Origin: an uncultured Clostridia bacterium
Lineage (GTDB): Bacteria > Bacillota > Clostridia > Peptostreptococcales > Anaerovoracaceae
DNA length: 39,954 nucleotides
Assembly: GCA_934255435.1 (NCBI GenBank)
Contig: CAKQNZ010000003.1
Location: forward strand, 1-39,954
Reading direction: 5' to 3'
The notes under the pieces are model-generated. The model did not search any database, was not told the origin of the DNA, and saw only the letters and a program-made list of their open reading frames with translations. This document shows, one piece after another, positions 8,817-16,330 of the stretch. Made by a program: the position numbers and the translations under genes. Numbering within the stretch: the stretch's first letter is position 1; each line of letters begins with the position of its first letter.

Positions 8817-8910
8817 GTGCCTTTTATTATGCAGTGATATCGGGTCTGATCCGGTGCAGGTTCAGGCGCATGAAAGACCGCAAGCTACATATGCAGAAGG
8901 AGGACGAATA

Positions 8911-10299
8911 ATGGAAAGAAGAGAAGAATTCACAAATACACAGCAGATCATGGATATACTGGGCAGCAGCATATCCGATGAAGAAAAACTCGCAGCCCTG
9001 AACGACTACCACGACAATGATATAGCAGAGGTTCTTGAGGGTCTTGATGAAGACGCAAGGAAAAAGCTCTATGTTATACTTGGCATCAGCCGTCTTGCGG
9101 ATATATTCACTTATGTAGACGACTTTTCGAAATACGTCGGAGAGATGACCATTGAGCAGGCGGCATCAGTTCTTGAGCACATGGACGCCGATGACGCCAT
9201 AGATGCACTGGAATCCATCAAAGATACAGATCTGCAGGACAGACTGATATCAATGATGGATAAAGACGTCACAGGTGATATACAGCTTATCAGATCTTTC
9301 AGCGATGATGAAGCAGGAAGCCTGATGACCAACGACTATGTGTCCATACCGGAGACATATACAATCAAGCAGGCAATGAGGTCGCTGATACGCCAGGCCA
9401 GCGACAATGACAATATCAATACTATATACGTCACAGATGATGGCGGCAGATATGCGGGTGCTATAGAGCTGAAGGACTTGATAATCGCCAGGGACTATAC
9501 TCCACTGGAAGATGTGATAAGCCGCAGCTATCCTAGTATAAATGCCAGAGACAAGATCAGCGATGTCATCGAAAAACTGAAAGACTACGCTGAAGATTCA
9601 ATCCCGGTACTGAACGATCAGGATATGCTCATCGGCGTAATAACTGCTGATGATATTGTGGAGGCCGTTGATGACGAGCTTGGAGAAGACTACGCCAGAT
9701 TAGGTGGTCTGACCGCCGAAGAGGATCTGAACGAGACCCTGAAAGAAAGCATGAAAAAGAGGCTGCCATGGCTGGTGCTGCTTCTTGGGCTGGGACTTTG
9801 CGTATCCAGTGTGGTAGGTATGTTCGAAGGCATCGTGGCACAGGTTGCCATCGTAGTGTGCTTCCAGTCGCTGATACTTGATATGGCAGGAAATGCAGGC
9901 ACACAGTCGCTGGCAGTCACTATAAGAGTGCTGATGGACGAAGATCTCTCCGGCAGGAAAAAACTCGGATTCGTGTTCAAGGAAATGAGAATAGGTCTGG
10001 TCAGCGGTCTGGCACTGGGTGTACTGACCTCTGTGTGTGTCGCATTCTATCTGTGGCTTGTCAAGGGCACGGCCATCGGATACAGTTTTGCGGTTTCAGG
10101 CTGTGTGGGCGTGTCGCTGATCATTGCAATGATGGTTGCAAGTCTGACCGGTGCAGTGATACCGATGTTTTTCAACAAGATAAAAGTAGACCCTGCTGTT
10201 GCATCGGGGCCGTTGATCACCACTGTCAACGACCTGGTGGCTGTCATTATATATTATGGTCTTGCAGGACTTTTCCTGGTGGGGCTGAACATGGTTTAA
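8911..10299 (+). CDS. mgtE: Magnesium transporter MgtE
   Basis: Mg2+ channel/transporter of the inner membrane (462 residues, normal for the family). Order of domains: N-terminal superhelical MgtE_N domain (about 10-130), two CBS domains (about 135-255) that sense cytosolic Mg2+, a linker helix, then about five transmembrane helices from PWLVLLLGLG to the C-terminus. The signature AGNAGTQSLAVTIR and the pore-helix stretch NDLVAVIIYYGL are present. The start is the ATG at 8911, with AAGGAGG at 8897-8903; a longer frame opening at 8782 would start inside the terminator and is not used. The leader suggests control by attenuation. Confidence 0.95.
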   Translation: MERREEFTNTQQIMDILGSSISDEEKLAALNDYHDNDIAEVLEGLDEDARKKLYVILGISRLADIFTYVDDFSKYVGEMTIEQAASVLEHMDADDAIDALESIKDTDLQDRLISMMDKDVTGDIQLIRSFSDDEAGSLMTNDYVSIPETYTIKQAMRSLIRQASDNDNINTIYVTDDGGRYAGAIELKDLIIARDYTPLEDVISRSYPSINARDKISDVIEKLKDYAEDSIPVLNDQDMLIGVITADDIVEAVDDELGEDYARLGGLTAEEDLNETLKESMKKRLPWLVLLLGLGLCVSSVVGMFEGIVAQVAIVVCFQSLILDMAGNAGTQSLAVTIRVLMDEDLSGRKKLGFVFKEMRIGLVSGLALGVLTSVCVAFYLWLVKGTAIGYSFAVSGCVGVSLIIAMMVASLTGAVIPMFFNKIKVDPAVASGPLITTVNDLVAVIIYYGLAGLFLVGLNMV

Positions 10300-10304
10300 C
10301 AGAT

Positions 10305-10435
10305 TGTGGATAACCTGTCGTGAAAAAAAGTACTTGACAGCTACAAACGTTGAAATCAAGCCAATTGTAAAAATATTGTTATCCACAGGGTTCGTTGGAT
10401 AATATTGTATACAATCATAAAAATCGTGTGGAAAA
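10305..10435. other. Cluster of DnaA-box-like 9-mers
   Basis: Between convergent mgtE and dapA lie a perfect DnaA box on the minus strand (TGTGGATAA, 10305-10313), a perfect one on the plus strand (TTATCCACA, 10379-10387), a third that fits TTWTNCACA on the minus strand (TGTGGAAAA, 10427-10435) and a weaker GTTGGATAA (10394-10402). The stretch is AT-rich. Three consensus matches in 131 bases suggest a DnaA-binding locus. No dnaA, dnaN or other origin-linked gene is nearby, so an origin is not shown. The remainder, 10436-10607, holds nothing I can name. Confidence 0.45.
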
Positions 10436-10607
10436 CTTCTGAAAGCCTTGGTTTTAAAGGCTCAGGCACTTGTTGAGAAAAATAACAGGTGCATGAAAAA
10501 GCAGTTTACATAAAATACAAAAATGCTGTTGGAATTAAAAGAAAATTAGAACATGATCGTATACAGCGTCAGAAAACTGACAAAATAGAAAGGCAGCAGC
10601 ATAATAA

Positions 10608-10646
10608 AAAACCTGTGTTTCGATATCATATCAGAACACAGGTTTT
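10608..10646. terminator. Bidirectional terminator between mgtE and dapA
   Basis: A perfect 12-bp stem (AAAACCTGTGTT 10608-10619, complement 10635-10646) with a 15-base loop is flanked by an A run on the left and TTTTCTTT on the right, so it can end transcription from both convergent genes. Confidence 0.85.
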
Positions 10647-10667
10647 CTTTACACTTAAAAATTTCTG

Positions 10668-11549
10668 TTATATAAGATTCATTTTCTTCATTTCAGCTTC
10701 GATCCTCTGATCTACTTCTGCTGAAGGAGGGCAGAGCGGAAGTCTGAAATAAGGTTTCATTTTGTTCATCTTTGCCAGAGCTACTTTTACCGGGATAGGG
10801 TTGACATCAGAGAACATAGCATCGATGATAGGCTTCATTGAAAGCTGCAGCTCTCTTGCTCTCTCGATATTGCCGTCCAGGAAGCTCCTTGACATCTCAA
10901 CGGATTCCTTAGGCATGATGTTGGCGATGACTGATATGTATCCTACGCCGCCCAGAGCCAGGAGAGGAACTACCATGTCGTCGTTTCCGGAATATACGGC
11001 GAAGTCATCAGGTACCAGTCTGCAGATCTCAGCGACCTGTGCGATATCTCCGCTTGCTTCCTTGATAGCTACGATGTTAGGGTGCTCAGCAAGCTTTGCA
11101 ACTGTCTCAGGTGCGATGTTCACGCCTGTACGTCCTTTTACTGAATAGAGTATGCATGGGATGGATACTGCATCGGCTGTTGCAGTGTAGTGCTCTATGA
11201 GTCCCTGCTGTGAGCATTTGTTGTAATAAGGTGTTACCAGCAGCAGACCGTCAACACCTGTTGCTTCGATTCTTTTAGCCAGGTTGATGCCGTGTCTTGT
11301 GTCGTTGCTTCCGGCACCGCCGATAACAGGAACTCTTCCTGCAGCAACATCGACACAGAACCTGATGGTTTCTATGTGTTCTTCGTCATCGAGTGTTGAA
11401 GCTTCTCCGGAAGTACCGCATGCGATGATAGCATCGATACCTTCGTCGATCTGCCAGTTTATCAGATCTCTGTAAGCCTCAAAATCAACTGAACCGTCTT
11501 CGTTGAATGGAGTTGCGATAGCTACTCCGCATCCTGTAAATAATGCCAT
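10668..11549 (-). CDS. dapA: 4-hydroxy-tetrahydrodipicolinate synthase
   Basis: Condenses pyruvate with aspartate semialdehyde, the first committed step to diaminopimelate and lysine (293 residues, normal length). The Schiff-base lysine lies in VAIKEASGD and the active-site Tyr/Arg in YSVKGRTG. Two active-site stretches differ from the usual text: CGTSGE instead of GTTGE, and YSVKGRTG instead of YNVPGRTG. These could be tolerated or could mark a paralogue of the aldolase superfamily. The complete lysine riboswitch upstream supports the DapA call. AAGGAGG lies ten bases before the ATG. It is monocistronic; no other lysine gene is in the window. Confidence 0.92.
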   Translation of the reverse strand: MALFTGCGVAIATPFNEDGSVDFEAYRDLINWQIDEGIDAIIACGTSGEASTLDDEEHIETIRFCVDVAAGRVPVIGGAGSNDTRHGINLAKRIEATGVDGLLLVTPYYNKCSQQGLIEHYTATADAVSIPCILYSVKGRTGVNIAPETVAKLAEHPNIVAIKEASGDIAQVAEICRLVPDDFAVYSGNDDMVVPLLALGGVGYISVIANIMPKESVEMSRSFLDGNIERARELQLSMKPIIDAMFSDVNPIPVKVALAKMNKMKPYFRLPLCPPSAEVDQRIEAEMKKMNLI

Positions 11550-11593
11550 GTTTCATTTCCTCCTTAGAAATTTCCCTTGTAAATGATTTTCGT

Positions 11594-11622
11594 AAAAAAA
11601 AGTTGCATCCTACCGATGCAAC
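11594..11622 (-). terminator. Riboswitch expression-platform terminator
   Basis: On the minus strand GTTGCATC and GATGCAAC form an 8-bp stem (11602-11609 with 11615-11622) followed by eight U residues (11594-11601). It sits between the lysine aptamer and the dapA ribosome binding site, so lysine binding would favour termination. Confidence 0.88.
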
Positions 11623-11648
11623 ATAAACATAGCCTTTCATGCTGGATC

Positions 11649-11814
11649 GATAGCGCCTCTGCCTAATGAATAGGGCAGGAGTACACAGTCTCTTGTTACT
11701 GTATACCAGAAATCCGTCATGCCTGACCGGATCCTTCGGCGGTATCTCCTTTCTCCGGCCTCACTGACTGCCGTCTCGAACCGGTTACTGATATCTACCG
11801 CGCCTCTATCAACT
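11649..11814 (-). ncRNA. Lysine riboswitch (L box) aptamer
   Basis: Read on the minus strand, the segment opens with TTGATAGAGGCGCGG, continues with AGTAACCGG, a stretch GGAGAAAGGAG, the core GATACCGCCGAAGG, then ACAGTAACAAGAGACTGT and closes with GCAGAGGCGCTATC, which pairs with the opening stem (P1). Order and conserved blocks match the lysine riboswitch. It controls dapA through the terminator just downstream. Confidence 0.93.
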
Positions 11815-11824
11815 TTATATATCG

Positions 11825-11853
11825 AGTGTATACGTTTTTTTGTTTGATGTCAA
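11825..11853 (-). promoter_or_regulatory. Promoter of the riboswitch-dapA transcript
   Basis: On the minus strand TTGACA (11848-11853) and TACACT (11825-11830) are 17 bp apart, a few bases upstream of the lysine aptamer. Confidence 0.75.
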
Positions 11854-11938
11854 TAAAAAAATCAAAATAATATATGTTTTTTTATAGTAATTTTGAAAAG
11901 AAATACAAAAAGATGATTTATCAAAAATAATTGGGCTG

Positions 11939-12004
11939 GTGAATTATAATTGACTTGAACAACGAAATAGTGTAGAATATAATAAGAAATAGTGAATTAT
12001 AATT
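11939..12004 (+). promoter_or_regulatory. Promoter flanked by two copies of a palindrome
   Basis: TTGACT (11950-11955) and TAGAAT (11973-11978) are 17 bp apart and drive the HTH-acyl-CoA ligase gene. A 13-base repeat, GTGAATTATAATT, occurs at 11939-11951 and again at 11992-12004. It contains the perfect palindrome AATTATAATT. One copy touches the -35 element and the other lies in the early transcribed region. This is the classic layout of an autorepressor operator pair and matches the DNA-binding domain encoded downstream. Confidence 0.6.
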
Positions 12005-12029
12005 ATATTGAAATGCAGGAGATGAATGA

Positions 12030-13895
12030 ATGAAAGAATCAAAGATAAAAAAAGACAATGCATTTGCTGAAAAACTGAAGAGCGTTCTTGATGATAACGG
12101 CATCACGATGACGCAGCTGGCAAATGATACCGGTATAACCTATAATATGGTCAAAAAATACTGCCATGGTATGGCAGAGCCGACTATATCGTATGCACTG
12201 AAGATAGCAGAGACATTGAATGTGTCGATAGACTGGCTGATGGGATATGAGCCGGTGAAGAAGAACGACATGTTCAGAGAAGTATTTGAACAGGATGTGA
12301 CTTATATAGCAGGGTTCATGCGCACAGTCAGGAAACTGCCGGGCAGGGTCGCTATGGTGGATCCTATAGAGGAAAGAGAATGGACATATGCTCAGCTGAA
12401 CGAGGATGTCAACATGCTGGCCAATGCACTGCTCCGTAATGGTGTGAATAAAAAAGATATAGTATTTTATCAGCTGCCAAACAGCAAGGAATTCGTGTTC
12501 TCGTATCTGGCGCCGCAGAAGATAGGAGCCATTACAAGCCCGGCGAATCCTAATTTCTCACCGGGAGAGACTGTGGTGTGTCTTGAGAACAACAAACCGA
12601 AAGTATATATATATGATGAATCCATAAAGGAAATGGCCGTTACTGCACTGGAGTTGTCATCGTACAGACCTGAGATCGTGCTGATGGCAGGAGATGGAGA
12701 AGTGCCGGAGGGACATGCCAGACTTTCTGATTTCGCGGCGGATGGAACTGCAAATGAGCCGGAAACAGACTTTGTTCCTAATATATATGAGGAAGTAATG
12801 CGTCTGTTCACATCCGGAACGACAGGAAAACCTAAGGGAGTGCCTGTTACCAATGCCAACGAGGTCATGACGTGTCACGATGTTATCATGCATTTCCCTA
12901 TGAATTCAACAGACACGACTATGAATATGACTCCGTGGTTCCACAGGGGAGGTATACATTCCGGTGGTCCTGCGCCGACATTCTATGCCGGGGGAAGGGT
13001 AATAATACTGCGTAATTTCCAGCCGCAGATATCTCTGAAGTATACTGAGAAATACAGGATAACTTTCCTTATAGGGGTACCGTCTGTAATCAAGATGCTG
13101 GTGCGTATACAGGAAAGATTCAAAGCGGATCTTTCATCGCTTCGCGGTATCGTTACTATGGGGGCACCTTTCGAGAGAGCTGACTGCATAAAAGTTCAGG
13201 AAGTGTTGACAAAGAACATCTTCAACGGATACGGCACGACAGAGTCTTTCTGGAATACTTTCCTCAGACCTTATGACCTTCCTGAGATGTCAGGTACAGC
13301 AGGACGTTCATGTACAGATGATGAAGTGCGTATCGTCAAGCTCGGTGGAGAGCCTGATGATCTCGTTGCAATGGACAGTGTCGACACCGGAGAAATAATA
13401 ATTCGTACACCGAAATCATCATACTGCTATCATGATAACCCGGAGGAAGAGAAAAAGAAATTCTACAAAGGATGGATATATACAGGTGATATAGGTACCT
13501 GGGACAAGAATCAGTATATCACTGTAGCAGGACGTAAGGACGATATGCTGATCTCAGGGGGAGAGAATATATATCCGCCTATCATAGAGGAAGTCCTCAA
13601 CGAGCATCCTAAGGTACATCAGTCAGCTGTTACAGGGGTTCCTGACACACTCAGAGGAGAAGCTGTCACTGCATATATAGTTGCAGATGACGAATCACTT
13701 ACTGTAGGCGAGCTGGCAAGATACTGCCTGAACTCACCGATGCTGTCCACATTCAAGCGTCCGCGCTACTACCGTTTCGTCAAGGAGCTGCCGCTGACAG
13801 CCACAGGCAAGCTGCAGCATTATCTCGTCAAGGAGATGGCTCTCAACGATCTGGAACTGGGACTGCTGAAATTAGCCATAGCTGACGAAGAGTAG
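12030..13895 (+). CDS. Xre-type HTH domain fused to an acyl-CoA ligase
   Basis: A 621-residue fusion. Residues about 11-73 are a Cro/C1-type helix-turn-helix (MTQLANDTGITYNMVKKY). From about 85 onward it is a full adenylate-forming enzyme: P-loop TSGTTGKPKG (261-270), NGYGTTE (399-405), YTGDIG (484-489), the hinge region GRKDDMLISGGENIYP (501-516) and the catalytic lysine in LTATGKLQ (about 594). All steps from acyl-AMP to acyl-CoA should be possible. It resembles CaiC/BaiB-like carboxylate:CoA ligases; the substrate is unknown. The ATG at 12030 has AGGAG eight bases upstream, and the HTH is in frame from this start. It stands alone, with palindromes around its promoter. Inference: a ligase that senses or represses through its own DNA-binding domain. 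Confidence 0.9.
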   Translation: MKESKIKKDNAFAEKLKSVLDDNGITMTQLANDTGITYNMVKKYCHGMAEPTISYALKIAETLNVSIDWLMGYEPVKKNDMFREVFEQDVTYIAGFMRTVRKLPGRVAMVDPIEEREWTYAQLNEDVNMLANALLRNGVNKKDIVFYQLPNSKEFVFSYLAPQKIGAITSPANPNFSPGETVVCLENNKPKVYIYDESIKEMAVTALELSSYRPEIVLMAGDGEVPEGHARLSDFAADGTANEPETDFVPNIYEEVMRLFTSGTTGKPKGVPVTNANEVMTCHDVIMHFPMNSTDTTMNMTPWFHRGGIHSGGPAPTFYAGGRVIILRNFQPQISLKYTEKYRITFLIGVPSVIKMLVRIQERFKADLSSLRGIVTMGAPFERADCIKVQEVLTKNIFNGYGTTESFWNTFLRPYDLPEMSGTAGRSCTDDEVRIVKLGGEPDDLVAMDSVDTGEIIIRTPKSSYCYHDNPEEEKKKFYKGWIYTGDIGTWDKNQYITVAGRKDDMLISGGENIYPPIIEEVLNEHPKVHQSAVTGVPDTLRGEAVTAYIVADDESLTVGELARYCLNSPMLSTFKRPRYYRFVKELPLTATGKLQHYLVKEMALNDLELGLLKLAIADEE

Positions 13896-14073
13896 GATCC
13901 TGCAAAGGATACCCGGCTGATCAGCATAATGCAGGAGTTAGCGAGACTGACCCCGGATAAATGCTGTCTAGAAGTCAGGTGATATGCGATGATTTTATGA
14001 AAAAGATACACTGTTGACAGCGGCAGTCCTCTGCCTGTTGCGCTGGAAAATGCCGCTGTTCATCAGATTAAGC
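13896..14073. other. Intergenic region with an unexplained inverted repeat
   Basis: No gene is visible between the acyl-CoA ligase and the promoter of the superoxide reductase. A 9-bp inverted repeat, ACAGCGGCA / TGCCGCTGT, near 14016-14060 could form a hairpin but has no U tract, so it is not a clear terminator. Confidence 0.4.
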
Positions 14074-14103
14074 TTGATTGTATGAGCATATATGGTGTAT
14101 ACT
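14074..14103 (+). promoter_or_regulatory. Promoter of the superoxide reductase gene
   Basis: TTGATT (14074-14079) and TATACT (14098-14103) are 18 bp apart, about 60 bases before the start codon of the desulfoferrodoxin gene. Confidence 0.6.
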
Positions 14104-14162
14104 TTGGATATAAAAGGTAGAGTATTTCAGAAATCGGCATTGTGTAATAAAGGAGGTAAACG

Positions 14163-14537
14163 ATGGAGCAGAAATTTTTGATTTGTGAACATTGCGGGAA
14201 TATGGTAGCTATGGTAAAGGATAAAGGGGTACCTGTGATGTGCTGCGGTCAGAAGATGACAGAACTTGTACCTGGTACGACTGATGCTGCTGTAGAAAAG
14301 CATGTGCCTGAGTATAGTGTTGATGGCAGCAAGGTCAATGTAAAAGTGGGTTCAGTTGAACATCCTATGCAGCCGGAACACTATATTGAATGGGTATCTC
14401 TGCAGACGAAGCAGGGCAATCAGAGGAAAGCACTTGCACCGGGAGAAAAACCTGAAGTATGTTTCTCGCTGTGCGAAGGTGATGAAGTAGTAGCTGTTTA
14501 TGCATACTGCAATCTTCATGGCCTCTGGAAAGCTTAG
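14163..14537 (+). CDS. dfx: Desulfoferrodoxin (two-iron superoxide reductase)
   Basis: Reduces superoxide to hydrogen peroxide without making oxygen, a typical defence of anaerobes (124 residues, cytosolic). The N-terminal desulforedoxin-like domain has the Fe(Cys)4 ligands Cys8, Cys11, Cys27 and Cys28. The catalytic domain shows the His ligands in EKHVPEY, EHPM and EHYIEW and the Cys/His pair in CNLHGLW, so both iron centres should form. AAAGGAGG lies about seven bases before the ATG. It is monocistronic with its own promoter and terminator. Confidence 0.96.
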   Translation: MEQKFLICEHCGNMVAMVKDKGVPVMCCGQKMTELVPGTTDAAVEKHVPEYSVDGSKVNVKVGSVEHPMQPEHYIEWVSLQTKQGNQRKALAPGEKPEVCFSLCEGDEVVAVYAYCNLHGLWKA

Positions 14538-14596
14538 GACAGAAGTATCGGCGACCACAGTCCGCTGCAATGTAATATGGTATCGATATGAAAAGA

Positions 14597-14634
14597 GATC
14601 CTCTTTTTCTGCGTAATGCCGGAAAAAGAGGATC
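14597..14634. terminator. Bidirectional terminator between dfx and the first amidohydrolase gene
   Basis: A perfect 13-bp stem, GATCCTCTTTTTC (14597-14609) with its complement at 14622-14634, has a 12-base loop. TTGTTTTG follows on the right and an A-rich stretch precedes it on the left, so it serves both convergent genes. Confidence 0.85.
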
Positions 14635-14669
14635 TTGTTTTGTTTTATCTTATGATGTAAATTTGATAT

Positions 14670-16298
14670 TCAGATATCTGTCTCGGCATCATATACTATT
14701 TCTCCATCCATTACAGTAAGCAGTACTGATGCTTCAGGTATCTCGCTGTGAGGCACACTCAGCAAATCACGGTCTACAACTATTATGTCGGCGAGTTTTC
14801 CTTCAGCCAGGACGCCGATATCGTCCCTGTTATATGCCAGCGCCGCTGTCCTGGTGTATGCTGTCAGAGCTTCGGCAACTGTTATGCATTCCTGAGGATT
14901 GACTCCCGTAGGGACACCGTCGTCATCGCATCTTGTGACGGCGGAATATATGTTCGGGAACGGATCGAAATCCACAACAGGGTAGTCGGTGCCGAAGGCA
15001 AGTTGTGCGCCTGCATCCAGCAGCGATCTGTGAGGCCATTCGTACATGCACCGCTCTTTTCCTATACGTCTGATTTTTTCATTGAGATCCAGGGTCAGGT
15101 GATACGGCTGCATGGATGGTATCACGGACAGTTCACTGAATCTCGGGATATCTGCCGGATCGATGTTCTCGATGTGTTCCACAGTATTGAAGAAATCCTG
15201 AGGACCGTTGGTATTCCGGGATCTTTCGTACATGTCGAGGGCCATACGCACGGATCCGTCTGCGATACAGTGGAGTCTCACAGGAAGCCCGGCTCTGTTT
15301 GCAGCTGTTATGTACTTAGTGCTTTCTTTTTCAGGGACATTTGGAACGTCGACGCCGCAGGTGTCCGGTCTGTCTGAATAAGGTGCAAGCAGCAGGCCTG
15401 TAAAAGTGGAAGTGACTCCGTCTATGAACCCTTTCACGCCATTGAGCCGCAGCTTTTCTGAGAAAAACTCCTTCCTGTATTCCAGTGCTTTGCTGAAATC
15501 CGTATATCCGTCCAGCTTCGTGTAAAGGTGCAGACGGCAGGTCAGATCACCGGCGTCGTCCATTTCCTTGACGATCGTGTAATTGCGATGTGTTGTATCA
15601 GTGTAGTCATCGGCTGACATCTCGCTTATTGATGTCACACCACATCTGTTGATGTGGTGGAGAAAATCTCTGTGGACCTGTTTCATGACTTCAGGTTCCA
15701 GATCCATCACCTGAGCCATGGCCGGTGCGAATGCATCAGGCTCGAACAGGAGGCCGCTGAGTTCTCCGTTTTCCAGCAGGCCTATGGAGCCGCTGCGTGG
15801 TTTCATTTCGGGAGTGATGCCGGTTTCTTCCAGCGCCGGTGTATTCATCCAGAATGTATGGCAGTCTGCTGCGATGAGGTACACAGGTCTGTCCGGAATA
15901 GCGCCATCCAGCGATTTTTTTGTAGGCAGCGGAGCGTCTTTCCAGTTTGCGGGGAACCATCCTATGCCAAGGACCCTTTTTTCATCGGGATGTTCATCTG
16001 CGAATTTTTTTATCATAGCGACGCAGTCTGCTTCAGATGTGGTTTCAGAAAGTGTGTCGCACATATGGTCGCTGGCTGCTATGGCACCTACGAAGTAGTG
16101 GACATGTGCGTCTATGAATGCGGGCATTATCAGTCTGTCGCCGTAGTCTCTTGTTTCTGTATCAGGACCTTCAAGTTTGAACGCTTCAGGTCCCACTGCT
16201 ATTATCCTGTTTCCGCTGACAGCAACACCTCCGGAGATGGTCTCTTTTGAAAGTGCTGTGAATATACGGCTGCTCTTTAAGATCTTATCAGCTTTCAT
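14670..16298 (-). CDS. Amidohydrolase, YtcJ family, copy 1
   Basis: Metal-dependent hydrolase of the Amidohydro_3 group (542 residues). It shows the metal-binding HxH in FIDAHVHYF, further ligands in LHCIADGS and VEHIENIDP, and the catalytic Asp in FGTDYPVVD; it lacks a signal peptide. YtcJ-like enzymes cleave amide or cyclic amide bonds, but substrates are rarely known. The start ATG has GGAGG nine bases upstream. The gene lies 32 bases downstream of the NhaC-like antiporter gene, so the two form an operon. A second copy of the pair lies at 19239-22335 in the opposite direction. The paralogues align from the first residues (MKADKILKS and MIADKVLKS). Confidence 0.9.
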   Translation of the reverse strand: MKADKILKSSRIFTALSKETISGGVAVSGNRIIAVGPEAFKLEGPDTETRDYGDRLIMPAFIDAHVHYFVGAIAASDHMCDTLSETTSEADCVAMIKKFADEHPDEKRVLGIGWFPANWKDAPLPTKKSLDGAIPDRPVYLIAADCHTFWMNTPALEETGITPEMKPRSGSIGLLENGELSGLLFEPDAFAPAMAQVMDLEPEVMKQVHRDFLHHINRCGVTSISEMSADDYTDTTHRNYTIVKEMDDAGDLTCRLHLYTKLDGYTDFSKALEYRKEFFSEKLRLNGVKGFIDGVTSTFTGLLLAPYSDRPDTCGVDVPNVPEKESTKYITAANRAGLPVRLHCIADGSVRMALDMYERSRNTNGPQDFFNTVEHIENIDPADIPRFSELSVIPSMQPYHLTLDLNEKIRRIGKERCMYEWPHRSLLDAGAQLAFGTDYPVVDFDPFPNIYSAVTRCDDDGVPTGVNPQECITVAEALTAYTRTAALAYNRDDIGVLAEGKLADIIVVDRDLLSVPHSEIPEASVLLTVMDGEIVYDAETDI

Positions 16299-16330
16299 TT
16301 TTCATATCCTCCATGTAAAGTCACGAAACG

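Noticed and set aside
8600..8910. M-box magnesium riboswitch upstream of mgtE
   Set aside because: Only a CTGCTGCC-like fragment (8747-8754) recalls the M-box; the conserved AGGTGAGGCTCC block and the rest of the core are missing.
8782..8910. 43-residue N-terminal extension of MgtE
   Set aside because: The extension would start inside the terminator hairpin and lacks a ribosome binding site; the ATG at 8911 has a strong one.
10305..10435. Calling this region oriC
   Set aside because: Too few boxes, no DNA-unwinding element that I can define, and no dnaA/dnaN neighbours; kept only as a DnaA-box cluster.
10489..10710. 73-codon frame between mgtE and dapA
   Set aside because: It reads through the bidirectional terminator and the 3' end of dapA, has no ribosome binding site, and has a low-complexity Lys-rich composition.
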